Notes: a model not told the origin generated them from the letters alone. A stretch of 64,000 nt of DNA from MVRV01 sp964646755 (GCA_964646755.1 CAZYIE010000001.1:166066-230065), one strand, 5' to 3'; positions 8,386 through 16,894 are shown, numbered from the stretch's first letter. Numbers and translations: made by a program.

Positions 8386-9000
8386 CTACTTAGGATCTTT
8401 CTTGGCCATAATCGTCCATATCATCGAGGTCAACATCTCCTTAGCTTCATCAACACTGGTAACGGAGACGCCATTGAGATAAAGCCTTGTATATTCAAGG
8501 CAAGGGCCCAAAATCAATGCGGAGAGAATATCAGGGGGAATTTCCCTGGTGGATTTTGCAAGCATTTGTTTTTTTAACCACGAGGCAAAGCGCACAGCAA
8601 AATCCTTATTGAGTACGGATAATTCGTTCTCGGCGAACTTCATAAAATCATCGTGTCTTCTCTGGAAAAGAAAACGTGACCTCTGGAAATTTTCCGCGAC
8701 CCAGTCCAGATGAAAATGGATGATCGCCCTGATCCCGGCGCGGATATTTTCCTCACGTTCCAGTGCACTGATTAACCCCTCCTGGTATTGCACAATTCCA
8801 TCCATGTACACAGCAGCGGCAAGCTGTTCCTTACTTTTGAAATGATGGTACATGCTTCCGACACTGGCACCGGCACGTTTGCCAATATCCTGAATACCCG
8901 TCTCGCTAAAACCAAGCTCATTGAAGCACGACAATGCCGCATCTATGATCTGACATCGACGTTCTCCAGTACGAATATGTACAGAATTAATTTTCTTCAT
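8386..9000 (-). CDS. TetR/AcrR family transcriptional regulator
   Basis: 204 residues with an N-terminal TetR helix-turn-helix: RRCQIIDAALSCFNELGFSETGIQDIGKRAG then SVGSMYHHFKSKEQL at residues 14-60, followed by a helical ligand-binding domain that I cannot assign. It is the first gene of a likely two-gene operon with the Cys-containing protein at 7850. The promoter carries a 28-bp imperfect palindrome (9003-9030), so autoregulation is likely. There is no Shine-Dalgarno, and the -10 box lies only 7 bases from the ATG, which suggests a leaderless transcript. The first N-terminal Met is kept as start because the DNA-binding domain begins shortly after it. Confidence 0.9.
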   Translation of the reverse strand: MKKINSVHIRTGERRCQIIDAALSCFNELGFSETGIQDIGKRAGASVGSMYHHFKSKEQLAAAVYMDGIVQYQEGLISALEREENIRAGIRAIIHFHLDWVAENFQRSRFLFQRRHDDFMKFAENELSVLNKDFAVRFASWLKKQMLAKSTREIPPDILSALILGPCLEYTRLYLNGVSVTSVDEAKEMLTSMIWTIMAKKDPK

Positions 9001-9002
9001 TT

Positions 9003-9030
9003 TAGAATTGTATTCCAGAATATAATTCTA
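9003..9030 (-). promoter_or_regulatory. Probable operator of the TetR gene
   Basis: The 28-bp site has half sites TAGAATTGTATTCC and AGAATATAATTCTA; the reverse complement of the second is TAGAATTATATTCT, so 12 of 14 positions are symmetric. It overlaps the spacer and -10 box and ends 3 bases before the TetR start codon, the expected place for an autorepressor site. Confidence 0.7.
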
Positions 9031-9036
9031 TGTCAA
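9007..9036 (-). promoter_or_regulatory. Sigma-70-type promoter of the TetR gene
   Basis: On the minus strand TTGACA (9031-9036) is followed after 18 bases by TACAAT (9007-9012). The ATG begins at 9000, so the predicted transcription start coincides with the start codon. Confidence 0.65.
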
Positions 9037-9153
9037 GACTTTTTTGTATTTAAGTTAAAGGATTTTATGTTGACCCGGATACACTCAACAAGACAAACCT
9101 CTTATTGACGGCAAACGGTTAGTGTCGTAAAGAAGATACTGACTTGGTGAAAT

Positions 9154-9181
9154 TTGCATAAAACCTGTTTCGAGGTATAAT
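9154..9181 (+). promoter_or_regulatory. Sigma-70-type promoter of the cNMP-binding gene
   Basis: TTGCAT (9154-9159), 16-base spacer, TATAAT (9176-9181). The ATG at 9188 lies 7 bases after the -10 box. Transcription would start at or beside the ATG, although GAGG at 9172-9175 could serve as a distant ribosome site if a start further upstream is used. Confidence 0.5.
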
Positions 9182-9187
9182 TGAACC

Positions 9188-9640
9188 ATGGAAAACCCGA
9201 AGGAACCTTTAATTGATCTGGTGGCGGAAATACCGTTTTTTGATTGTTTTGAAAAGACAGAGATCAGTTTGCTTTTGGATGCCGGAACTTGGATAAATGT
9301 CACTTCCGGAAACCGGATAATTACCAAAGGAGAAATTGATCTACGGATGTTTGTACTGATTCAGGGACATGCCGAGGTTGTTCTGCAAGAAAAGATTTTA
9401 GCAGTACTAAGTGTCGGAGACATCTTCGGTGAAGTCGGCTTAATGGGCGCGCCCCGCATGGCTCACGTCGAAACACAAACGGATTGCCTTCTTCTGTCCT
9501 TCAACGCTGAACAACTTAACAACCTTCCTTTAGAGCTCCAGGTGAAATTTCTGAGGCGAATTTTGTTCGCAACCTTTGCCCGTCTCCAGAAGATAAATCA
9601 GTGGGATTGGCTGCGCCGGCATCCCAAAACAGATTCGTAA
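9188..9640 (+). CDS. Cyclic nucleotide-binding (Crp-type sensor) domain protein
   Basis: 150 residues forming a single cNMP-binding beta-roll: IPFFDCFEKTEISLLLDAGTW, then KGEIDLRMFVLIQGHAEV, VLSVGDIFGEVGLMGAPRMAHVET. The phosphate-binding cassette GEVGLMGAPRMAHV resembles GExALLxxxxRxAxV, with Arg kept. There is no helix-turn-helix after the C-helix, so it is not a DNA-binding regulator. By family it is a stand-alone sensor or protein-interaction module. The next gene starts 29 bases downstream on the same strand. Confidence 0.85.
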   Translation: MENPKEPLIDLVAEIPFFDCFEKTEISLLLDAGTWINVTSGNRIITKGEIDLRMFVLIQGHAEVVLQEKILAVLSVGDIFGEVGLMGAPRMAHVETQTDCLLLSFNAEQLNNLPLELQVKFLRRILFATFARLQKINQWDWLRRHPKTDS

Positions 9641-9669
9641 AGATATATTGCAGTGCCTGAGGTTTATAC

Positions 9670-10635
9670 ATGGATGTCTTTTTTTACGAAGCATTTGAAG
9701 AGGAAGTACAAGCATTGAAGCGTCAGCTTTGCAATTCCATCACTTGTGATTACACCCACCTGACAATACAGGAATCCGGTCATGCCTCCCCGCCGGCCCG
9801 CATCATCAGCATCCGTACACAGTCTGTTGTTCCTGAAATCTGGGCGAACCATATCGACGGCATTCTCAGCCGATCAACAGGTTATGACCATCTACTGACA
9901 TATCTGTCAAACACACAAAAGCCTCTGCCTTGCGGGTATTTGGAGGAATATGCAACACGCGCGGTTGCCGAGCAGGCAATAATGTTGACGATGGCACTGC
10001 TTAGAAAACTTCCCGGGCAGATGTTACAGTTCCACTCTTTCGGTCGGGATGGCCTTACCGGAGGGGAATGTGAGGGGAAGAACCTTCTGCTTGTGGGTGT
10101 CGGGCGCATTGGCAGTCAGATCGCCACGCTTGCCGGAGGTATCGGCATGAACATAAAAGGGGTTGATATTGTCACACAGCACCCCCATATAAACTACATT
10201 GGCAAGACGGAAGGGGTCCGCTGGGCGGATGTCGTCATTTGCGCAATGAATCTAACAAAAGAAAACGTGGGATATTTCTCTTATGACCTGCTCCGGCAGG
10301 GCAAGAAGGGGATCATTTTTATCAATATTGCCCGGGGTGAACATTCACCAGTGGCTGATTTGCAGAAGCTTTTACGAGAAGGCCATCTGGGCGCCGTCGG
10401 TCTCGATGTTTTTGAAAATGAGCCCGCGGTTGCCGTTTCTCTGCGCAATTCCGCAGCTCCTCAATCCTTGGAGGCGGCAATCATCTGCGAGATGATGAAC
10501 TACCCCAATGTCATCTTCACCCCCCATAACGCCTTCAATACAGTGGAAGCAGTTGAGCGCAAGGCACGGTTTACAGTTGAGCAGATAATGTACTTTCTGG
10601 AACACAAATCCTTTAAATTAAAACTTGTTTTGTAA
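9670..10635 (+). CDS. D-isomer-specific 2-hydroxyacid dehydrogenase
   Basis: NAD-dependent oxidoreductase of the D-2-hydroxyacid dehydrogenase family, 321 residues. The Rossmann motif GVGRIGSQIA is near residue 145. The three catalytic residues are present: Arg in NIARGEHS (about 219), Glu in FENEP (about 250), and His in FTPHNAF (about 286). This is the D-lactate/phosphoglycerate dehydrogenase layout, and it converts a 2-oxo acid to a D-2-hydroxy acid or the reverse. An N-terminal DVFFYEAFEEE start resembles D-lactate dehydrogenases. The substrate cannot be assigned from sequence alone. Confidence 0.88.
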   Translation: MDVFFYEAFEEEVQALKRQLCNSITCDYTHLTIQESGHASPPARIISIRTQSVVPEIWANHIDGILSRSTGYDHLLTYLSNTQKPLPCGYLEEYATRAVAEQAIMLTMALLRKLPGQMLQFHSFGRDGLTGGECEGKNLLLVGVGRIGSQIATLAGGIGMNIKGVDIVTQHPHINYIGKTEGVRWADVVICAMNLTKENVGYFSYDLLRQGKKGIIFINIARGEHSPVADLQKLLREGHLGAVGLDVFENEPAVAVSLRNSAAPQSLEAAIICEMMNYPNVIFTPHNAFNTVEAVERKARFTVEQIMYFLEHKSFKLKLVL

Positions 10636-10841
10636 TATTTTGTTTTCCAAGAAAAATTCCCTCCTGTTGTATGGCTTCAAAATACTCTTTGGGTAAATTT
10701 GGACTCACACTTATCCCTCCCGATTCTTTCTTCGGTAGCATTTATTTGAAGCAATTCTTTTATTTTTACTGCCGGATTTAAATTGACGAAAGAAACTAAA
10801 AAATGCTAGGTAAAAAAGATTAATATTAAGGGGTAATTACT

Positions 10842-11471
10842 ATGTTTATCAAACAAATACAAGTAGGCCAAATGGCTGTTTTTGCCTATTTGATTGGAGA
10901 TCCCATAACTGGTGATGCTTTGGTCATTGACCCGGCTGATAATGTTGCAGAAATTATCACGGAAGCGAAAAACAATAAACTAAGCATCAACTACATTGTC
11001 AATACCCATGGCCACGTTGACCATATTGGCGGCAATGCCGAAATGCAAAAACTCACCGGGGCAAAGATTATTGTTCATGCAGACGATGCCATAATGTTAA
11101 CATCTACTCCGGCAATGATACTGAAAATGTTCGGAGCCAATCAATCACCCCCGCCTGATCGTCTGGTCAAAGACGGTGATACAATTGACGTGGGCAATAT
11201 ATCTCTTAAGGTGATTCATACTCCCGGACATTCTCCCGGTGGAATGAGTCTTTATACTCCGGGATTTGTCTTTACCGGCGACACTCTCTTTGTCGAAGCA
11301 GTTGGAAGAACAGATCTGCCCGGCGGTTCCTGGCAAATAATGTATAAATCCATCCAGGAAAAGCTTTTTATCCTGCCGGACGATACCAAAGTAATGCCCG
11401 GCCATAATTACGGCAGGACTTCGACTTCCACCATCGGCCATGAAAAAATGCACAACCCATCAATCAGATAA
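10842..11471 (+). CDS. MBL-fold metallo-hydrolase (glyoxalase II-like)
   Basis: 209-residue metallo-beta-lactamase-fold enzyme. Metal ligands are visible: HTHGHVDHIGG (the HxHxDH motif, about residue 56), HTPGHSPGG (about 126), the Asp in FTGDTLF (about 144) and the late His in MPGHNYG (about 185). The family hydrolyses thioesters such as S-lactoylglutathione or persulfides; the short length fits the bacterial glyoxalase II-like subgroup. Its start is the ATG at 10842 behind AAGGGG. The 206 bases upstream hold no visible gene. It ends 17 bases before purC. Confidence 0.88.
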   Translation: MFIKQIQVGQMAVFAYLIGDPITGDALVIDPADNVAEIITEAKNNKLSINYIVNTHGHVDHIGGNAEMQKLTGAKIIVHADDAIMLTSTPAMILKMFGANQSPPPDRLVKDGDTIDVGNISLKVIHTPGHSPGGMSLYTPGFVFTGDTLFVEAVGRTDLPGGSWQIMYKSIQEKLFILPDDTKVMPGHNYGRTSTSTIGHEKMHNPSIR

Positions 11472-11488
11472 GAGGAGAAACGGCATTT

Positions 11489-12370
11489 ATGAAAAAAGGA
11501 TTACAAAAGACCGAATTTGCTAAATTAAATTTTATCAGCCGCGGCAAAGTTCGCGATATTTACTCTGTCCAGAATTATTTATTAATTGTCGCCACCGATC
11601 GCATCTCGGCATTCGATGTAATTATGCCCAATCCGATTCCCGGCAAAGGTGTAATTCTGAACGGCATGTCCGCTTTCTGGTTTGCAAAAATGCAAGATGT
11701 TATCGGTAATCACCTGATATCAATTGATCCTGCTGATTTCCCGCCAGAATGCGCCACTTACCGCGACATACTGGATGGCAGGAGCATGCTGGTAAAAAAA
11801 GCGACTCCGCTGCCCGTAGAATGTATTGTCCGCGGTTATTTGAGCGGCTCCGGCTGGAAAGATTATCAGAAAAACAAAACCATCTCCGGCATTCGCCTGC
11901 CTGATGGGCTGCGAGAATCGTCGAAACTGCCCCAACCCATTTTTACACCTACGACCAAAGCACCGGAAGGTGAGCATGATTCTGCTATCACCAGAAAAGA
12001 AATGGAAGATATTATCGGCAAAGAACTTACAGATAATGTTATAAAAATAAGTCTAGCCATCTACAACCGGGCAGCAGAAATGGCCCAAAATGCCGGCATT
12101 ATCATTGCGGATACAAAAATGGAATTTGGTATGCTGGACGAACAATTAATCCTGATTGACGAACTGCTTACTCCGGATTCATCGCGCTTCTGGCCCAACG
12201 CAGACTATGAGGAAGGCCGTCCACAGAAAAGTTATGATAAGCAATTCCTCAGAGATTATTTGCTCTCTATTAATTGGAATCAAAAGCCGCCCGCTCCGGA
12301 ATTACCGCCGGATATTATAGAAAACACCAGAACAAAATATGAAGAAGCTTTGAAGCTTCTGGTGAAATGA
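11489..12370 (+). CDS. purC: Phosphoribosylaminoimidazole-succinocarboxamide synthase
   Basis: SAICAR synthase, the ATP-dependent step that couples CAIR and aspartate in purine synthesis. The 293-residue product has the family landmarks GKVRDIYSV near residue 19, ATDRISAFDVIMPNPIPGKG near 36, VECIVRGYLSGSGWKDY near 110, and LIDELLTPDSSRFWP near 215. It belongs to the longer form of the enzyme (about 290-300 residues). GAGGAGAAA sits before the ATG. No other purine gene is present in the window. Confidence 0.97.
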   Translation: MKKGLQKTEFAKLNFISRGKVRDIYSVQNYLLIVATDRISAFDVIMPNPIPGKGVILNGMSAFWFAKMQDVIGNHLISIDPADFPPECATYRDILDGRSMLVKKATPLPVECIVRGYLSGSGWKDYQKNKTISGIRLPDGLRESSKLPQPIFTPTTKAPEGEHDSAITRKEMEDIIGKELTDNVIKISLAIYNRAAEMAQNAGIIIADTKMEFGMLDEQLILIDELLTPDSSRFWPNADYEEGRPQKSYDKQFLRDYLLSINWNQKPPAPELPPDIIENTRTKYEEALKLLVK

Positions 12371-12384
12371 ACCCAAGAACACAA

Positions 12385-12413
12385 TTGACATAAGCAAGAT
12401 ATCTAATTAAATT
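12385..12413 (+). promoter_or_regulatory. Sigma-70-type promoter upstream of the dnaJ pair
   Basis: TTGACA (12385-12390), 17-base spacer, TAAATT (12408-12413), about 60 bases before the TTG start at 12475. It would drive the 12475 gene and dnaJ. Confidence 0.55.
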
Positions 12414-12474
12414 TATTGAATTAATCTAATGCCATTTTGCTTTCAAAGAACAGCAAGAAGGCGAGGAGGAATAA

Positions 12475-12873
12475 TTGACTATTAGAAAGTTACCTGATTA
12501 CCGGCTTAAACAAAAGATTTTGTATGTTGATCATACCAATCCGGAAGCGTTTAAAAAATACGGTGATCTTTTTTTTGAAGAAGGCAATTTTTCGGATGCC
12601 CTGGATTTTTATTTCAAAGCAAATTTTACTGAAGGGCTACAAAAAATTAAAAATGCCGCCTTCGACAGCGGAGACGTAATGCTTTTTGGGCTGGCAGCCA
12701 AAGCGCTAAATATGGAATTAAAAACAACCGACTGGGAGAATATCGGACGGATCGCCCTGGGTTTAAAGAAACATCTCTTTGCCCTGCATGCTCTGGAGAA
12801 AGCAAATAATGAGGAATTACTAAACTCTCTTGCGAAAATCATGGAAGCGGAGGAACACGAAAAAATCTCATGA
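12475..12873 (+). CDS. Small helical (TPR-like) protein translationally coupled to dnaJ
   Basis: 132 residues, starting with TTG behind a strong GAGGAGGA site. The segment NPEAFKKYGDLFFEEGNFSDALDFYFKAN (residues 22-50) follows the TPR helix-turn-helix pattern, and a later helical stretch reads GLKKHLFALHALEKANNEELL. There is no membrane segment or signal. Its stop overlaps the dnaJ ATG (ATGA), so the two are coupled, and it may be a co-chaperone adaptor. I do not recognise a named family. The TTG start is chosen because it is the only one with a ribosome site. Confidence 0.75.
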   Translation: MTIRKLPDYRLKQKILYVDHTNPEAFKKYGDLFFEEGNFSDALDFYFKANFTEGLQKIKNAAFDSGDVMLFGLAAKALNMELKTTDWENIGRIALGLKKHLFALHALEKANNEELLNSLAKIMEAEEHEKIS

Positions 12874-13940
12874 CAAAAAAGGACTACTATGAAATTCTGG
12901 GTGTGGAACGTACAGCCTCAGATGAAGAATTAAAAAAGAATTACCGTAAAATAGCAATGCAATGCCATCCGGACAGAAATCCGGGAGACAAAAAAGCAGA
13001 GGAACGCTTCAAAGAAGCAGCAGAAGCTTATGAAGTATTAACCGATAAACAAAAAAGAGAAACATATGACCATTACGGCCATGAAGGTTTAAGTAATACC
13101 GGTTTTCAGGGTTTCAGTGGTTTTGAAGATGTTTTTTCCCATTTCAGTGGTATTTTTGAAGAAGCATTCGGCTTCGGCAGTACCCGTGGACGTTCACGTT
13201 CGCGTGGTCGCGCTGGCGTTGATTTGCGCTATGATTTAAATATTTCATTTATTGATGCTGCGTTTGGCCTTACCACTACAATTAATCTGGAAAAACTTGC
13301 CAACTGCCCTGATTGTCATGGAACCGGTGCCGCTTCGGGAACAACGCCGGAAACATGCCGTACCTGCCAGGGCCGTGGTCAGGTAATACAGTCCAACGGA
13401 TTATTCACTATTAGCTCTACTTGCCCCCATTGCGGCGGTCACGGCAAAGTCATTTCCAAGCCATGTAAAAATTGTCATGGCCATGGTAAAGAAAAAATAA
13501 AGAAAAATGTTCAGTTAAAGATTCCGGCAGGTGTGGAGACAGGTTCCCGCCTACGGTTGCGTGGAGAGGGTGAAGCCGGTGAACAAGGCGGTCCTGACGG
13601 TGATTTGTATGTTTTTCTGAGCGTTAAAGAACACGATTTTTTTGTCCGGTCTAATGATGATATTCTTTGCCGCATACCCATTTCTTTTACTTCAGCGGCG
13701 CTGGGAGCAATTATTGAAGTTCCTACGCTCGAAGAAAACGAGAAAATAAAAATCCCTAAAGGAACACAAAGCGGCAATACTTTACGGTTAAAGGGTAAAG
13801 GCATCCCTCATCTTCGTGGCCACGGTCGCGGCGATCAGATCATTGAGATATTTGTGCAAACACCTGCAAATCTCAATAAAAAACAGGAAGAGCTTTTAAG
13901 AGAATTTGAAAAGATTAGCCAGGCAAACTCTCCATCGTAA
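12870..13940 (+). CDS. dnaJ: Chaperone DnaJ (Hsp40)
   Basis: Co-chaperone that stimulates DnaK ATPase. In order: the J domain (residues 4-70) with the essential HPD in MQCHPDRNPG; a Gly/Phe-rich linker including FQGFSGFEDVFSHFSGIF; four zinc-binding repeats CPDCHGTG, CRTCQGRG, CPHCGGHG and CKNCHGHG; then the C-terminal beta domains. 356 residues is slightly shorter than the usual 375, mostly in the linker. dnaK and grpE are not in the window, so this is a split arrangement or a second dnaJ. Its start overlaps the preceding gene by 4 bases. Confidence 0.96.
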   Translation: MTKKDYYEILGVERTASDEELKKNYRKIAMQCHPDRNPGDKKAEERFKEAAEAYEVLTDKQKRETYDHYGHEGLSNTGFQGFSGFEDVFSHFSGIFEEAFGFGSTRGRSRSRGRAGVDLRYDLNISFIDAAFGLTTTINLEKLANCPDCHGTGAASGTTPETCRTCQGRGQVIQSNGLFTISSTCPHCGGHGKVISKPCKNCHGHGKEKIKKNVQLKIPAGVETGSRLRLRGEGEAGEQGGPDGDLYVFLSVKEHDFFVRSNDDILCRIPISFTSAALGAIIEVPTLEENEKIKIPKGTQSGNTLRLKGKGIPHLRGHGRGDQIIEIFVQTPANLNKKQEELLREFEKISQANSPS

Positions 13941-14025
13941 TACCAATATGGGGCCATAATATGGATTGCAATAGCAACAAAGATATGATTAAAATTCGGC
14001 ATCGAATACCACTGGAGGAAGAAAC

Positions 14026-14427
14026 ATGAAAAGAAATAATTTCCAGATAGTTATTTTGTTATTTGCTGCTTTTCTTTTTTCCGGTTGCGTGCCGCTCTTT
14101 ATTGGAGGAGCCGCAGTTGGCGCCAGCACAGGAACCTACTTTTTTGTTAACGGCGAATTAAAAACTGATTACAATGCGTCTTTTGATAAAGTTTGGAATG
14201 CCTGCCAAAAAACTGTTGCCGACATGCGTGGCATTGAAGTCGTTCCAGTTAAAGAAATTGCCCAGGGGAAAATTGCAACAATAATTAATGATGAAAAAGT
14301 TCAACTCGATATTAGATATAAATCAAAAAATTTAACTACGGTTTCCATTCGTGTCGGAATTATCGGGAATAAGCTGTCCTCTCAACTTCTGCATGATAAA
14401 ATTGCCGATCACCTGGCCAAAAATTGA
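14026..14427 (+). CDS. DUF3568-type lipoprotein
   Basis: 133 residues with a lipoprotein signal: KRNN, hydrophobic IVILLFAAF, then the lipobox LFSGC with the acylated Cys at about residue 21. After it comes VPLFIGGAAVGASTGTYFFVNGEL, followed by a region of alternating beta strands (VQLDIRYKSKNLTTVSIRVGIIG). This is the layout of DUF3568 lipoproteins, common in Desulfobacterota, with no known function. The product is probably anchored in the outer or inner membrane, facing the periplasm. GGAGGAAG precedes the ATG. Confidence 0.8.
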   Translation: MKRNNFQIVILLFAAFLFSGCVPLFIGGAAVGASTGTYFFVNGELKTDYNASFDKVWNACQKTVADMRGIEVVPVKEIAQGKIATIINDEKVQLDIRYKSKNLTTVSIRVGIIGNKLSSQLLHDKIADHLAKN

Positions 14428-14461
14428 TTATTTTTAGACAGGATTTGGGCCGGGCCATCAA

Positions 14462-15436
14462 ATGAATAAAAAGGTTATTTTAGGCATTCTCATCAGTGCT
14501 GTCCTGGTTTATCTATCGGTAAGAGGAATTAATCTCCAGGACATTATCCCTGCTCTAAAAAAAATCCAGCTGGGCTACGTCGCGCTTTTTTTGATTGTCG
14601 CTATTTTAATGCAATGGCTGCGTTCCTATCGGTGGGGCGTTATTATGCAGCCGCTGGAAAAGATCGATCAGCTTTCGCTTTTTTCCGTTTCCTCCGTAGG
14701 ATTTTTAGCAATTGTGGCAATTCCCGCCCGCATCGGAGAACTGGCCAGGCCTTATCTCATCGCTAAAAAAAGCACAATTAAGATGTCTTCGGCATTGGGC
14801 ACAATAATTGTAGAAAGAGTATTAGACAGCTTTTCCGTGTTGACTATTGCCGTCATAGTTCTGCTCTTAAATGACCTGCCTTCCTGGATGATTAAATCGA
14901 GTGTACTACTTTTCCTTCTAACGCTGGCAATGTTTTGTTGTATTTTGGGCTTGATATGGCGCAGAGAAACAGCCTTAAAGATTATCAATATAATTTTAAA
15001 TAAGTTACCGGGGAAATTTGCTAATAAGATTGATGAATTGATCCACCGATTTATTGACGGTTTTCAAATCATCGTTAATATCAAACTGCTGATGTATTTA
15101 TTTTTTCTTTCCGCTTTAGTCTGGCTTTTGGATGTTTTAGCCATTTATATCTTGCTTACAGCTTTTGGCTTTACACTGCCGGTAATGGCGTCCTTTATAG
15201 TCATGATTATTCTTATTGTCGGCATTGCGGTTCCCACGGCGCCAGGGTTTATCGGCAGTTGGCACTACAGCTGCATTTTAGCTCTGGGACTTTCCGGCAT
15301 AGCAAAACCGGAAGCTCTTTCTTTTGCCTTTGTCTATCACTTTTTATCCATGATTATCGTAGTTGTTCTTGGAGTTATTTTTCTGCCCTTCAATAAATTT
15401 TCCTTATCCGACATGAAAAAGCAGATGAATGGTTGA
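14462..15436 (+). CDS. Lysylphosphatidylglycerol synthase TM / UPF0104 membrane protein
   Basis: 324-residue integral membrane protein with about eight hydrophobic segments and no soluble domain. Segments such as LRSYRWGVIMQP, AIPARIGELARPYLIAKK, TIIVERVLDSFSVL and APGFIGSWHY belong to the flippase-like domain found in MprF and in stand-alone UPF0104 proteins. By family a lipid or glycolipid translocation or presentation role is likely. It begins 34 bases after the DUF3568 lipoprotein gene, probably in one transcript. A palindrome at 15440 ends the unit. Confidence 0.85.
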   Translation: MNKKVILGILISAVLVYLSVRGINLQDIIPALKKIQLGYVALFLIVAILMQWLRSYRWGVIMQPLEKIDQLSLFSVSSVGFLAIVAIPARIGELARPYLIAKKSTIKMSSALGTIIVERVLDSFSVLTIAVIVLLLNDLPSWMIKSSVLLFLLTLAMFCCILGLIWRRETALKIINIILNKLPGKFANKIDELIHRFIDGFQIIVNIKLLMYLFFLSALVWLLDVLAIYILLTAFGFTLPVMASFIVMIILIVGIAVPTAPGFIGSWHYSCILALGLSGIAKPEALSFAFVYHFLSMIIVVVLGVIFLPFNKFSLSDMKKQMNG

Positions 15437-15439
15437 TGC

Positions 15440-15470
15440 TGTAGGGGCAGTTTCGCGAACCGCCCCTACA
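15440..15470. terminator. Palindromic element between convergent genes, likely bidirectional terminator
   Basis: Stem TGTAGGGGC / GCCCCTACA (9 bp) continues past one A-C mismatch with GTT / AAC around a short TCGCG loop. It lies between the stops of the membrane protein gene and ntrX. The sequence resembles the dispersed GTAGGGGC repeats seen in many bacterial genomes, so it may be a REP element used as a terminator. There is no clear T run. Confidence 0.65.
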
Positions 15471-15471
15471 A

Positions 15472-16851
15472 TTATTCTTGCTCTTTAGTCACTACCTTCA
15501 AACTCTTGAGTTTTTTATGCAGGTTGCTGCGTTCCAGACCAATCGCTTCCGCAGTTTTGGAAATATTACCATCATTTTCTTCCAGCTTCTTTATAATATA
15601 TTGTCTTTCAAAATCCATTTTGGCATCTTTTAATGAATCGGCGGCGGCAGCAGGAACAGGCGGTTCAGTCGGCGCTTCGCTATTGTCTACCCTGGCATTA
15701 AGGAACGGGACATCATTGGCCGTTATTTCGTTGGCCGGAGTCATAATGATCAATCTTTCAATAATGTTTTTCAGTTCACGAACATTACCCGGCCAGTCAT
15801 GTTGCATGAGCAAGTTAATAGCATCGGCAGTGATTACCTTTTTAGGCCGGCCCTCTTTGAGCGCAAAATCGAGTTGAAATCTTTCCGCTAAAGGCCTGAT
15901 ATCTTCCTTTCTTTCACGCAAGGTTGGAACAAGCAAGGGAATGACATGCAAACGGTAATAAAGATCCTGCCGGAAGCGTCCGGCCTCCATTTCTATTTCC
16001 AGGTCCTTATTAGTCGCCGCCAAAACGCGCACGTCCATATCTATTAATTTGTTGCCACCTACCCGTTCAAATTTCTTTTCCTGCAAGATACGTAGAATTT
16101 TTGCCTGAGCCTTCAGGCTCATATCAGCTACTTCATCAAGAAAAATCGTTCCTTCATGAGCCATATCGAATTTGCCGCGTTTTTTCTCGGTGGCGCCGGT
16201 GAATGCACCTTTTTCATGACCGAACAGTTCGCTTTCAATAAGCTCTTCCGGTATTGCCGCACAGTTGACCTCAACTATAGCCTTATGTGACCTGTGACTT
16301 AGATGATGAATAGACCGCGCCACCAATTCCTTCCCAGTCCCGTTTTCTCCCATAATTAAAATCCAGGCATTAGTAGGTGCAACAATACTGATCATTTCTT
16401 TGAGTTCGTTGATTATTTGACTGGAGCCGGTTAACTCGAATTGATGCGAGACTTTCTGCTTGAGCAGCACATTTTCTTCTTCCAGACGTATAACATTGAG
16501 GGCATTGGCAACCAGAATGATAACTTTATCAAGAGAAAGCGGCTTTTCAATAAAATCAAAAGCTCCGAGTTTGGTAGCTTTCACTGCCGTTTCAATCGTA
16601 CCGTGACCTGACATCATGATTACCAGAATATTGGGATGTGCCGCCTTGATAGCTTTGAGAGTTTCCAGACCATCCATGCCGGGAAGCCAGATATCAAGCA
16701 GTACCAGTTGAGGCATTTCACTATCAACACTTTTCAATGCCTCTTCACCAGAGCCTGCAACCAGCACCTGATAACCTTCATCCTTTAAAATAGCACTCAA
16801 AGACTGGCAAATACTCGCTTCATCATCAACTACAAGAATTGTTTCATTCAT
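15472..16851 (-). CDS. ntrX: Sigma-54-dependent response regulator, NtrX-like
   Basis: 459 residues: receiver domain (1-120) with phosphorylated Asp in LVLLDIWLPGMDG (about 54), AAA+ sigma-54 activation domain with Walker A GENGTGKE (about 169), the sigma-54 contact motif GAFTGA (about 220) and Walker B GTIFLDEVADM, then a C-terminal Fis-type helix-turn-helix (GNISKTAEAIGLERSNLHKKLKSL). It lies 43 bases after the NtrY-like kinase on the same strand, the usual ntrY-ntrX order. The pair is linked to nitrogen, redox or envelope control in other Proteobacteria; its targets here are unknown. Confidence 0.88.
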   Translation of the reverse strand: MNETILVVDDEASICQSLSAILKDEGYQVLVAGSGEEALKSVDSEMPQLVLLDIWLPGMDGLETLKAIKAAHPNILVIMMSGHGTIETAVKATKLGAFDFIEKPLSLDKVIILVANALNVIRLEEENVLLKQKVSHQFELTGSSQIINELKEMISIVAPTNAWILIMGENGTGKELVARSIHHLSHRSHKAIVEVNCAAIPEELIESELFGHEKGAFTGATEKKRGKFDMAHEGTIFLDEVADMSLKAQAKILRILQEKKFERVGGNKLIDMDVRVLAATNKDLEIEMEAGRFRQDLYYRLHVIPLLVPTLRERKEDIRPLAERFQLDFALKEGRPKKVITADAINLLMQHDWPGNVRELKNIIERLIIMTPANEITANDVPFLNARVDNSEAPTEPPVPAAAADSLKDAKMDFERQYIIKKLEENDGNISKTAEAIGLERSNLHKKLKSLKVVTKEQE

Positions 16852-16894
16852 AATTATTATTTCATTTCATCCATAATTTATGGTTTATCCTAAA

